In this document: in pieces, positions 54,825 through 62,432 of the stretch
How positions within the stretch are numbered: position 1 is the first letter of the stretch
Layout of the letters: each line of letters opens with the position of its first letter
From: an uncultured Lachnospiraceae bacterium
Lineage (GTDB): Bacteria > Bacillota > Clostridia > Lachnospirales > Lachnospiraceae
DNA: 62,432 nt
NCBI GenBank assembly: GCA_902786365.1
Contig: CADACD010000017.1
Location: 1-62,432 of the forward strand
Direction: 5' to 3'
Program-made: the position numbers and the translations under genes
Notes under the pieces: model-generated
What the model was told of the DNA's origin: nothing
The model's input: only the letters and a program-made list of their open reading frames with translations
Database searches by the model: none

Positions 54825-57440
54825 ATGGAAGAAAGAAGAGCAATATTAATTATTGATGACGAAAAAGCAAGTAGAGAGGAATTAAAAAATATTACAGAGG
54901 GAGCACATCTTACATATTCTTCAGATGATGGAGTACAGGAAGAGTATTGCATTCTTGAATGTGAAAATTGTGATGAAGGAAGAAGATATTTAAGTAATGA
55001 AAATAATAGAATTTCAGCTGTTTTATTAGATTTAAATACAACAATCAATGAAGGTTTTAAATTATTGATTGAGATTAATAGTGATAGTGATTTGAAAGAT
55101 ATACCTGTTATTGTTATTACAGCAGGTAATAATGAAAAAAAAGCATTAGAATTAGGTGCATGGGACTATATAAGAAGACCATTTGACTGTGATATTATCA
55201 AGGCTAGAATCAAAAATACAATTTACAGAAACCAGATATCTGCGTTTAAAAAGTTAAAAGAACTTGTAGAACTTGACAAACTTACAAAGTTGTATAATAA
55301 AGACAAATTTTATGAAGCAACATCATTTCTTTTGCACCATAATATGGATAAAAAATTTGTATTTACTAGATTTGATGTCGATAAATTACAGCAGTTTAAT
55401 ACATTTTTTGGTGCAAACAGTGGAGATGAACTGCTAAAATATGTAAGTGATGCTGTGATAAGAAAGAAATATGGCAACATGAAAAATTGTACATATGGAA
55501 GAATTGAATCTGATATTTTCGGAATATGCCATGAATATGATGAAACTACAATATTGGATGAAATTTCAGCTATACGTGAAGAGTTATCAAAGTATAAAGC
55601 GGAGTATGACATTGTTCCTAATATGGGATTGTATGTGATTGAAGATAATACCCTGCCAATATCAACAATTTATAACAGGGCTAATCTGGCTGCAAATTAC
55701 AGTAAGGATAATTATATTAAGTTTTATACATTTTATAATGAAAAAATGGGAAGTGCTTTTATAAAGGAACAGGAAATTGTCAATGAAATGCAGAGTGCAA
55801 TTGCTAATGAACAGTTTGATGTCTATTTTCAGCCAAAGTATAGTCTGGCGACAAATAAGCCTTATGGTGCAGAGGCATTGGTAAGATGGTTCCATCCTAA
55901 AAAAGGAATGATTATGCCGGGAGAATTTATTCCGGTTTTTGAAAAAAATGGCTTTATATCAAAACTCGATTATTATGTCTGGGAGAAAACTTGCAAATAT
56001 ATCAGAAAATGGATTGATGAAGGTCGTAAAATATATCCTGTTTCTGTTAATGTTTCAAGAGTGAATATGTATAATCCTAATATTGTTAATATGATAAAGC
56101 ATTTGACTGTAAAGTATGAAATTCCACCAGAACTTCTCAATCTAGAACTGACAGAAAGTGCCTACACGGATGATCCTGTTTCAATGAAAGAGGTTATAGC
56201 AAAATTCAGAGAACATGGTTTTGTCATTATGATGGATGATTTTGGAAGTGGATATTCATCACTGAATATACTAAAGGATATACTTGTTGATATTTTAAAA
56301 GTGGATATGAGATTTCTTTCAAAAACGGATATTCCGGGAAGAGGAGAAAATATACTTGCATCAGTCATCAGAATGGCAAAATGGCTTAAACTTCCTGTAA
56401 TAGTAGAAGGGGTGGAAACGTCCAGTCAGAAAAGATTTTTAAAAAGCATAGGATGCGATTATGTTCAAGGATTTTTCTTTGCACGGCCAATGCCGGAAAA
56501 TGATTATATCAAACTGATTAATGACAATATAACAGTTGATGGTAATGAAATAGTCCTTGATGATGATATTGATACCAATTATCTGTTTGAAAAGAATCCA
56601 CAGATGGAAATTTTATTTGGAAATCAACTTCAACCGATTGCTATTTTTGAATTTGATGAAAATAAAGTAGAATTTTTGAGAGTCAATGAAGCATATTATA
56701 ATATGATTGGAAATAATGATATAGCAGTCATGTATAATGAACCCTTGAAAATGGTAGATCAAAAATATAGAGAAAATGTTTTAGATGCATTTAAAGATGT
56801 TGTTAATAATAAAAAGATAAGTAAAGTAGAATATCTGCGAATGAAAAATGATGGGACAAATATTTGGATTAATATGAGGTTGCAGTATATACACAATATT
56901 GCAAATAAAGATGTGATAATCGGAACATTAAACGATGTGACAATCCAAAAAGAAATTGATAATATGTTATATGATTTTAAAAATACAGATTCTGAAGGTC
57001 ACAAAGGAAAAGAAATCATGCTTATTGTAGATGATTATAAGCTTGAACGAATTATGTTAAGAGACATGTTTAAGGAAAAATATGAAGTAATAGAAGCGGC
57101 AAATGGTGATGATGCACTTAAAGTATTAAGGGATAATCAATCAATTAATATTATTGTATTAGATCTTGTGATGCCAAAAATGGATGGCAAAGCACTTCTT
57201 CAGGTTATCAAAGATAATCAGAATTTGAAAGACATTCCTGTAGTGGTTATTACACCAGATGATACAAAACAGTCCCAGACAGAGTTATTTTCGCTAGGTA
57301 TCGATGATTATATCATAAAACCATTTGTTCGTGAAATGCTAATGAAACGTATAGATAATGTGCTTGTATCATATAATAACAAAAAGTTAATTAAGCGGAA
57401 TAAAGATATTGCTGATAAATTATCAGAGCTGAGTAAGTAG
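54825..57440 (+). CDS. REC-GGDEF-EAL-PAS-REC hybrid c-di-GMP phosphodiesterase
   Basis: The 871-residue protein has receiver-like REC1 (about 6-125; IIDDE and LLDLN, but RRPF replaces KPF), a GGDEF-like domain (about 150-300; the active motif is replaced by GRIESD, so no cyclase is expected), an EAL domain (about 318-560) with E350 in AEALVRW, NLELTES, DDFGSGYSS and QGFFFARP intact, a PAS domain (about 595-710) and REC2 (about 728-855) with all key residues (VDD, VLDLVMP, IKPF). It should hydrolyse c-di-GMP, regulated by phosphorylation at REC2. No partner kinase is adjacent. Start ATG 54825 follows GGAGG. REC at both ends is uncommon. Confidence 0.85.
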   Translation: MEERRAILIIDDEKASREELKNITEGAHLTYSSDDGVQEEYCILECENCDEGRRYLSNENNRISAVLLDLNTTINEGFKLLIEINSDSDLKDIPVIVITAGNNEKKALELGAWDYIRRPFDCDIIKARIKNTIYRNQISAFKKLKELVELDKLTKLYNKDKFYEATSFLLHHNMDKKFVFTRFDVDKLQQFNTFFGANSGDELLKYVSDAVIRKKYGNMKNCTYGRIESDIFGICHEYDETTILDEISAIREELSKYKAEYDIVPNMGLYVIEDNTLPISTIYNRANLAANYSKDNYIKFYTFYNEKMGSAFIKEQEIVNEMQSAIANEQFDVYFQPKYSLATNKPYGAEALVRWFHPKKGMIMPGEFIPVFEKNGFISKLDYYVWEKTCKYIRKWIDEGRKIYPVSVNVSRVNMYNPNIVNMIKHLTVKYEIPPELLNLELTESAYTDDPVSMKEVIAKFREHGFVIMMDDFGSGYSSLNILKDILVDILKVDMRFLSKTDIPGRGENILASVIRMAKWLKLPVIVEGVETSSQKRFLKSIGCDYVQGFFFARPMPENDYIKLINDNITVDGNEIVLDDDIDTNYLFEKNPQMEILFGNQLQPIAIFEFDENKVEFLRVNEAYYNMIGNNDIAVMYNEPLKMVDQKYRENVLDAFKDVVNNKKISKVEYLRMKNDGTNIWINMRLQYIHNIANKDVIIGTLNDVTIQKEIDNMLYDFKNTDSEGHKGKEIMLIVDDYKLERIMLRDMFKEKYEVIEAANGDDALKVLRDNQSINIIVLDLVMPKMDGKALLQVIKDNQNLKDIPVVVITPDDTKQSQTELFSLGIDDYIIKPFVREMLMKRIDNVLVSYNNKKLIKRNKDIADKLSELSK

Positions 57441-57523
57441 TGTTAATAAAAAAGCAACATCAATTTAAAAGAAACAAAGTCAGAATAATGTATATACAAA
57501 AATTTCACAACAGGAGGAAATTC

Positions 57524-60500
57524 ATGAATCGTACAACATATATTCAGAATTTATTTTATTCGTTTTTACAAAAAACAGATAATATATCAGGAAATATGAT
57601 GTTTATCAAACATTATAATACAGTGCATTTTAAACATGATTATATAGAAGAGATAATCGGAAATGTTTATAAAGAAGGATTTTTGTATTATACATTCCAA
57701 AGCAACGATATCAAAGAACCTTATGAACCGTTTATGAACGGAATAAAACATTATTATGATAAATTTTTCAAATATGAAATGTCAGTAAAAGATTATATTG
57801 ATAAATGCAATGTTTACTCACTGCATAAAGAATTGTTTATCACCTATATGTGTGACGGATTTGTGAGCAGGAAAGAAACCATGGTGATTTCTGAAACTTC
57901 GTTTGAAATGGGTAAATTCACAGATTCTATCATTAATTGCTACAATTTTATTGCAAGAAAAGTAAATATATTGTTTTTTGTTGATAATTTTCAACACTGC
58001 ACGCTTTCGACCTTAAATATTATAAAAAAACTGATGGACAATATTCATTTATGTAATGTAAAAATAATGATTGTTTATAATGAAGCGCATCAGTCTTTAG
58101 CGTTTATCAATAAAGAATTTGAAGAACTCACCAATACTGCGGATAATAGAGGAATGCTTTTTGAGTGGGAAAGTGATGTGAATATTAAAGAGTATGTTGA
58201 CAAACAGTTTCTTCCGAATACAAAATACTTCAAGGAATACTTAAGAAAAATTAATAATATGGTTTATACATTGGCACTTGATGATGCAGAATATTATATT
58301 AATATTATTCATAGCCGGATAGTAGAAGACAAAGTGAAAGTCAGTAAAGAGGATAGATTTTCACTATATTTTAATGCTGCCCTGTGCTATGTATTGAAAA
58401 AAGATTTTAACAATGCGTTATTTATGAGTGAAAGACTTACTTCTCTATATGATAAGAGTAAAGATTTGTTATACGATTACAAGTATAATTTTATCAGCTG
58501 TCAGCTGCAGATGTTACTGACGCAATCAGAGCTTACCGAAAAATATGCTGCAAACTGTATCACAATTGCCAAAAAAATTAATGATGAAGAATTAATTTTT
58601 AATGCTGAAGTATTGTACCAGGGTGCACAATTCGGAGGCTTGAGAGATGTATTTTCTATTGATTTTACAAAAGTGAAAATTCAGGAAGATATGATAGATA
58701 AGTTGCGAAAATATAATTACTTGAATACATTGGCGTATTATCTTATATTTGGATTTGATAATGATGATGAGACAATCAAAAATATGGCCGATGGAGTAAT
58801 GTCAGAAACCTATAAAGAAGCAATCAGACTGGGAAACTATATTGGAAATACATGCTTTTTGCTTTCTGCATATACAAAATATATTATTATGTTCAGCGAA
58901 CGTGGCTATTACAAAAGTGTTCTTTCATTTTATGATGAGAAATATAAGATTATTAGCAAAGAGCATAATGAACAACGAAAAGCCCATCTTCTGATGGGAA
59001 TGGGATATAGCAGCATGGTAGGTGAAGAATATGCAAAAGCAAACAACAGTCTTATGGAGGCAGTTGATATCTTATATAAAGAGAAAAATCCTGAAGAGAT
59101 TGCAGAGGCACTTTATAATATGGCTGAAAACTGCATATGTGCAGAGGATTATCTGTCTGCAGTCAGCTATATGACTACAGTATTTAAAATACTTGACAAT
59201 CTGGGAATGCAGACGATTCAGATATGTAATGTAACGAAATTATATGCACTTCTTTCTCTTGCATATTACAAATCCGGAAATGAGTATAAATGTTATAAAG
59301 TACTTGGAAATGTCAAATTGAATGTCAATATTCTGCTTAATAATAAAAATGAAACTGAAAATGTCAATATTCAGTTAAATGAGGAATTGTTTTTATATTT
59401 TATGCTTACTGCCATACTTGAAAAAAACAGTGGTGACTATGCAAGTGCAGATATTAATTTCAGTAATGCCAGAAAATACTTTGAGAGATGTCAAACTACT
59501 GCGTTTTATGCAGTTGTTACATTCATATCAGAATATTATGCTTATTTTATGAGACTAGGAAAAAAGGAAGAAGCATTTGAAATACTTGATTATGGGCGGA
59601 ATTATTGCAATAAAAACGGATATACCATAAAATCCAAAAGACTTTTATATATTGCGGAAAATAAGAATATGGTAATCAACGGTCTCCCTACAGACTTCGG
59701 GAATATCACACTTGATGACATGATTGCTCTTGCATATAGTATAGGAAAAGAAAATCAACTCTTAGAAAGTAAAAAAGATATCCGATTTATGTCAATGTGG
59801 CAGGAAATGTTAAATCGTGATGATTTAGATTATAATGATACAATCAATAATGGATTAAAAACATTACAAAAGAATTTTAATCTTGATGAAATTTTATTCC
59901 TTGAGGTTGATGGTGGAAAGACGAATGTCATATATCAGGATATTGATGAGGAAGTTGATTTTGAAAAGTTGGTACAGACTTTTAGCCGTACAAGAAGAGA
60001 ATTTATTGCTAATAGAAATTCAAAGATATTTTCACATTATAATGACATTACTTCCCTTTTTGATGCTGATAATATCGTTACACTTGTTGGAATTCCGGTG
60101 TATAATGATAGTAGCATTAAAGCTATATTTATAGGAATTGTTAATCATCATAAGAATTTCAGACATAGCAGAATTATTATGGATGAAGATCGTCTTATGA
60201 TTATGAAGACAGCAATTATCCAGCTTAATAATGGTATCGATCGAATCATTAGTAGAAACAATATTGTTGAGATGAATAAAAAGTTAAATGAACTTGCTGT
60301 AACTGATATGCTTACTGGTCTGTATAATAGGCAAGGTCTCACAAAACTGCTTGAACAATATTCAAACAGCAGTGATACGATATCTATTTTGTATGCAGAT
60401 TTAGATAATTTCAAATATTATAATGATACATTTGGACATGATGTTGGTGATATAATTTTGAAAGAATTTGCAAAAGTAATATCAGATGTTGCAAAAAATG

Positions 60501-60826
60501 TGGGATATGCAGTACGTTATGGTGGAGATGAATTTTTGATTATTCTCAACAATATCAAAAAAGAGCAGGCAAGAAAAGTCGCAGAACATATCTACGAGTC
60601 GATTAGAGATGGTTTTGTTCCTGTTGTCAGTAAGTATCTGAACAAGAATATTAGTATTCCTGATAATAAACTTGTCTCATGTTCTATAGGTATCGCATTT
60701 TCTGAAGATGGCTCGATGGAAAATATCAATGCAGCACTTAAAAATGCAGATAAAGCATTATATTATATGAAGAAGAGAACAAAAGGAAATTATGTAGTTT
60801 GGGAGGATATTAATGGAGAAGAATAA
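57524..60826 (+). CDS. Giant diguanylate cyclase with degenerate STAND-ATPase and TPR-like regions
   Basis: The 1100-residue protein has an N-terminal region (about 1-260) laid out like a STAND/LuxR-type ATPase but with no P-loop (the expected site reads KHYNTVHFKHD) and a degraded Walker B (LFFVDNFQ). Helical TPR-like repeats span about 265-720, a GAF-like domain about 770-910, and GGDEF about 935-1095 with an intact RYGGDEF near residue 1000. The inhibitory RXXD site is absent (KNVG). It should make c-di-GMP. ATG 57524 follows CAGGAGG; an upstream in-frame start at 57440 lacks one. The stop overlaps the next gene by 14 bases. Confidence 0.8.
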   Translation: MNRTTYIQNLFYSFLQKTDNISGNMMFIKHYNTVHFKHDYIEEIIGNVYKEGFLYYTFQSNDIKEPYEPFMNGIKHYYDKFFKYEMSVKDYIDKCNVYSLHKELFITYMCDGFVSRKETMVISETSFEMGKFTDSIINCYNFIARKVNILFFVDNFQHCTLSTLNIIKKLMDNIHLCNVKIMIVYNEAHQSLAFINKEFEELTNTADNRGMLFEWESDVNIKEYVDKQFLPNTKYFKEYLRKINNMVYTLALDDAEYYINIIHSRIVEDKVKVSKEDRFSLYFNAALCYVLKKDFNNALFMSERLTSLYDKSKDLLYDYKYNFISCQLQMLLTQSELTEKYAANCITIAKKINDEELIFNAEVLYQGAQFGGLRDVFSIDFTKVKIQEDMIDKLRKYNYLNTLAYYLIFGFDNDDETIKNMADGVMSETYKEAIRLGNYIGNTCFLLSAYTKYIIMFSERGYYKSVLSFYDEKYKIISKEHNEQRKAHLLMGMGYSSMVGEEYAKANNSLMEAVDILYKEKNPEEIAEALYNMAENCICAEDYLSAVSYMTTVFKILDNLGMQTIQICNVTKLYALLSLAYYKSGNEYKCYKVLGNVKLNVNILLNNKNETENVNIQLNEELFLYFMLTAILEKNSGDYASADINFSNARKYFERCQTTAFYAVVTFISEYYAYFMRLGKKEEAFEILDYGRNYCNKNGYTIKSKRLLYIAENKNMVINGLPTDFGNITLDDMIALAYSIGKENQLLESKKDIRFMSMWQEMLNRDDLDYNDTINNGLKTLQKNFNLDEILFLEVDGGKTNVIYQDIDEEVDFEKLVQTFSRTRREFIANRNSKIFSHYNDITSLFDADNIVTLVGIPVYNDSSIKAIFIGIVNHHKNFRHSRIIMDEDRLMIMKTAIIQLNNGIDRIISRNNIVEMNKKLNELAVTDMLTGLYNRQGLTKLLEQYSNSSDTISILYADLDNFKYYNDTFGHDVGDIILKEFAKVISDVAKNVGYAVRYGGDEFLIILNNIKKEQARKVAEHIYESIRDGFVPVVSKYLNKNISIPDNKLVSCSIGIAFSEDGSMENINAALKNADKALYYMKKRTKGNYVVWEDINGEE

Positions 60827-62288
60827 AAGTGTAAACATTTTTATTGTGTGTTCTGTTTTGATCCTCATAGTTCTTTTTAGTATTTTGTATAAAGTGTTTG
60901 ATGATGATGGATGTCTATTAGTGAAAAGTACATCAGAAATTGATGTAGATGATAAAAATCCGGAAAATGAAAGTCAAATAAAGGAAGAGGATGAAAAAAA
61001 AGCACGGATTGAAAATATAAAAAATAACCTTAAAAACAGTTTACCTTCTGCCAATGAATATTTACTGTTAAATGGTTCAGATAAAACTATAGAAGAATTT
61101 GTGGAATGGTTTGCGGGTAAGTTTGGTGATGAGATTATTTTGAAATTAGATAATAGTAATATCAACGAAGCAAACCGGCAGCAAGATTTATTATCCCCAA
61201 AAAATGAATCAGATGGCAGTGCGATAGAAGAGATTGAAATAGAACGAAAAATTTATGAAAGTACAGGAGAAACTTTATTGATACTCTTAGATGAGTTCAT
61301 GGGAATCAAAGATTATGATATGATGCCTTGCAAAGAGGATGGTATACATATTACATTTGCAGGAGATATATGTCTGGCCGAAGATGGATTTGTACTTGAT
61401 TATTATGATACAGTTGCAGGCCTTTCGGAATGTATCAGCCCTGCAATTATTCACCAGACAAGTACTGCAGATATTTTTATGCTCAATAATGAGTTCAGTA
61501 TCAGTGACAGAGGGACACCTTTGTATGGTAAAATGTATACATTTCGTGCAATGCCGCAAAGGACACAGCTATTAAACGAGCTGGGAGCTGATATCGTTTC
61601 ACTTGCAAACAATCATGTATATGATTTTGGAGAGGAAGCATTTTGTGATACAATAGAAAATATTCAAAATGCAGGTATCAAATATGTTGGTGGCGGAAAT
61701 GATATTACAGAAGCAGAGAAAATTATATATGTTGAAAGTGCCGGACTAAAAATAGGTTTTATTTCAGCGAGCAGAGCAGAAAAATATAGGTTTACGCCAG
61801 GTGCAACACAGAGCAGTCCTGGAATTTTTCTGATGTATGAACCGGAGCGCTTTTTAGAAATAGCGGCAGATGCAGCAAAAAGATGTGATTATCTTATTGC
61901 ATATGTTCATTGGGGAACAGAAGACAGCAAATATTACGAAGAATACCAGCATGATCTTGCTGTTCGGATGTTTGATGCCGGTATTGATGCAATTATTGGC
62001 GCGCATCCACATGTACTTCAGGGCATGGAGTATATTAATGGAAAACCGGTTATCTATAGTCTTGGAGATTTTTGGTTTAATAATGAAACAAAATATACAG
62101 CACTTCTTAATATAATCTTAGATTATAATGGATTAAAGGAAATGACAGTTACCCCTTGTATTCAAAGTCATTATACGACATCGCTGATTGAAAATGAAGA
62201 GGAAAAAGCAGCATTTTTCCGTTATATCAGAGAATTGTCAAATAATTGTAATGTGACTGATAATGGTGAGATAACTGATTCTGATTAG
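60813..62288 (+). CDS. CapA-family envelope protein (metallophosphoesterase-like)
   Basis: The 491-residue protein has an N-terminal helix (about 8-28), a charged linker (about 35-170) and a CapA domain (about 180-440) with GDICLAED near 184, NNEFSI, LANNHVYDFG, HWGTE and GAHPHVLQ, the metal-binding motifs of the family. CapA-type proteins act in poly-gamma-glutamate capsule or wall polymer processing on the outer face of the membrane. The start overlaps the upstream cyclase gene by 14 bases, so translation is coupled. It is the last gene of the GH25/c-di-GMP group. Confidence 0.9.
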   Translation: MEKNKSVNIFIVCSVLILIVLFSILYKVFDDDGCLLVKSTSEIDVDDKNPENESQIKEEDEKKARIENIKNNLKNSLPSANEYLLLNGSDKTIEEFVEWFAGKFGDEIILKLDNSNINEANRQQDLLSPKNESDGSAIEEIEIERKIYESTGETLLILLDEFMGIKDYDMMPCKEDGIHITFAGDICLAEDGFVLDYYDTVAGLSECISPAIIHQTSTADIFMLNNEFSISDRGTPLYGKMYTFRAMPQRTQLLNELGADIVSLANNHVYDFGEEAFCDTIENIQNAGIKYVGGGNDITEAEKIIYVESAGLKIGFISASRAEKYRFTPGATQSSPGIFLMYEPERFLEIAADAAKRCDYLIAYVHWGTEDSKYYEEYQHDLAVRMFDAGIDAIIGAHPHVLQGMEYINGKPVIYSLGDFWFNNETKYTALLNIILDYNGLKEMTVTPCIQSHYTTSLIENEEEKAAFFRYIRELSNNCNVTDNGEITDSD

Positions 62289-62337
62289 TTTTATATTCAT
62301 TTACCGAAAAATAACTGTAAAATATATTGTAAGAGGG

Positions 62338-62396
62338 GCTGTCGCTTTAACGAATGAAAATTCGTGAAGCGACAGCTTCATTTATGCAGTTTTTGT
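62338..62396 (+). terminator. Terminator of the GH25/c-di-GMP/CapA genes
   Basis: GCTGTCGCTT and AAGCGACAGC form a 10-bp stem (62338-62376), with an inner CGAAT/ATTCG stem, followed by T-rich sequence (TTCATTTATGCAGTTTTT). This is a common clostridial style of terminator. Confidence 0.75.
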
Positions 62397-62432
62397 GATT
62401 ATTTCTAGTTTAAAATTTCATTTTCTTCTGTC

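Noticed and set aside
62338-62376. Short hairpin at the right edge as a CRISPR repeat or attachment site
   Set aside because: It is a single stem-loop with T-rich sequence after a gene end, so a terminator explains it.

Overview
The window is a low-GC, gene-dense bacterial chromosome segment from the Clostridia. Gene content points to a strictly or mostly anaerobic gut-type member of the Lachnospiraceae or a close relative. Supporting signs are AT-rich codon use, purine-rich ribosome binding sites, pyruvate formate-lyase with its activase, a fused homocysteine methyltransferase/methylene-THF reductase, a TatD-associated radical SAM protein, DUF6110 next to a metal ATPase, DUF3793 and DUF2325 proteins, and a Feo iron system with a Cys-rich FeoB-associated peptide. 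The species cannot be named from sequence reading alone. No tRNA, rRNA, CRISPR array, phage or intact insertion sequence was recognised.

Layout. 1-6.9 kb: a transcript end, a fragmentary ORF, then pnuC, a MATE exporter, an AAC(3)-like acetyltransferase, a HAD phosphatase, aquaporin, a nitroreductase and a radical SAM protein. 7-12.7 kb: a PadR regulator with three operator copies, its partner membrane protein, a decayed ABC transporter, and an intact MacB/FtsX-type ABC transporter. 12.9-19.2 kb: an SbcD/SbcC-like (YhaO/YhaN-type) nuclease-ATPase pair, then a LytS-type kinase split by a frameshift and its response regulator. 19.6-24.7 kb: enolase, a ZIP metal transporter, a small alarmone synthetase and an OmpR-type two-component system. 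24.8-27.1 kb: a peroxide-defence operon (glutathione peroxidase, thioredoxin, thioredoxin reductase, OhrR-like regulator) behind a palindromic operator. 27.2-31.7 kb: stand-alone trpF, DUF6110 plus a P-type metal ATPase, and dtd. 32-37.6 kb: pflB, pflA and the homocysteine/folate enzyme. 37.7-41.3 kb: a copper-handling unit (HMA peptide, CopA with a nested chaperone start) and a Nudix hydrolase. 41.5-49.3 kb: an iron block with DUF3793, flavodoxin, DUF2325, a Dus enzyme, a corrinoid adenosyltransferase, a DtxR-like regulator, two FeoA proteins, FeoB and a Cys-rich peptide. 49.6-52.6 kb: a second MacB/FtsX-type ABC transporter. 52.9-62.3 kb: a GH25 lysozyme-like membrane protein, two large c-di-GMP signalling proteins and a CapA-like protein.

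How the parts may connect. The same interrupted palindrome, GTTAG-N6-CTAAY, occurs before feoA, before feoB, twice before the DUF3793-flavodoxin genes and before the ABC transporter at 9.7 kb. One-mismatch forms occur before pflB and in a gene-poor stretch upstream of eno. This suggests one regulon, plausibly controlled by the DtxR-like protein encoded at 45.1-45.5 kb, that joins iron uptake, flavodoxin supply and pyruvate formate-lyase. pflB also has a Rex-like redox site further upstream. The last 10 kb looks like a c-di-GMP module tied to the cell envelope.
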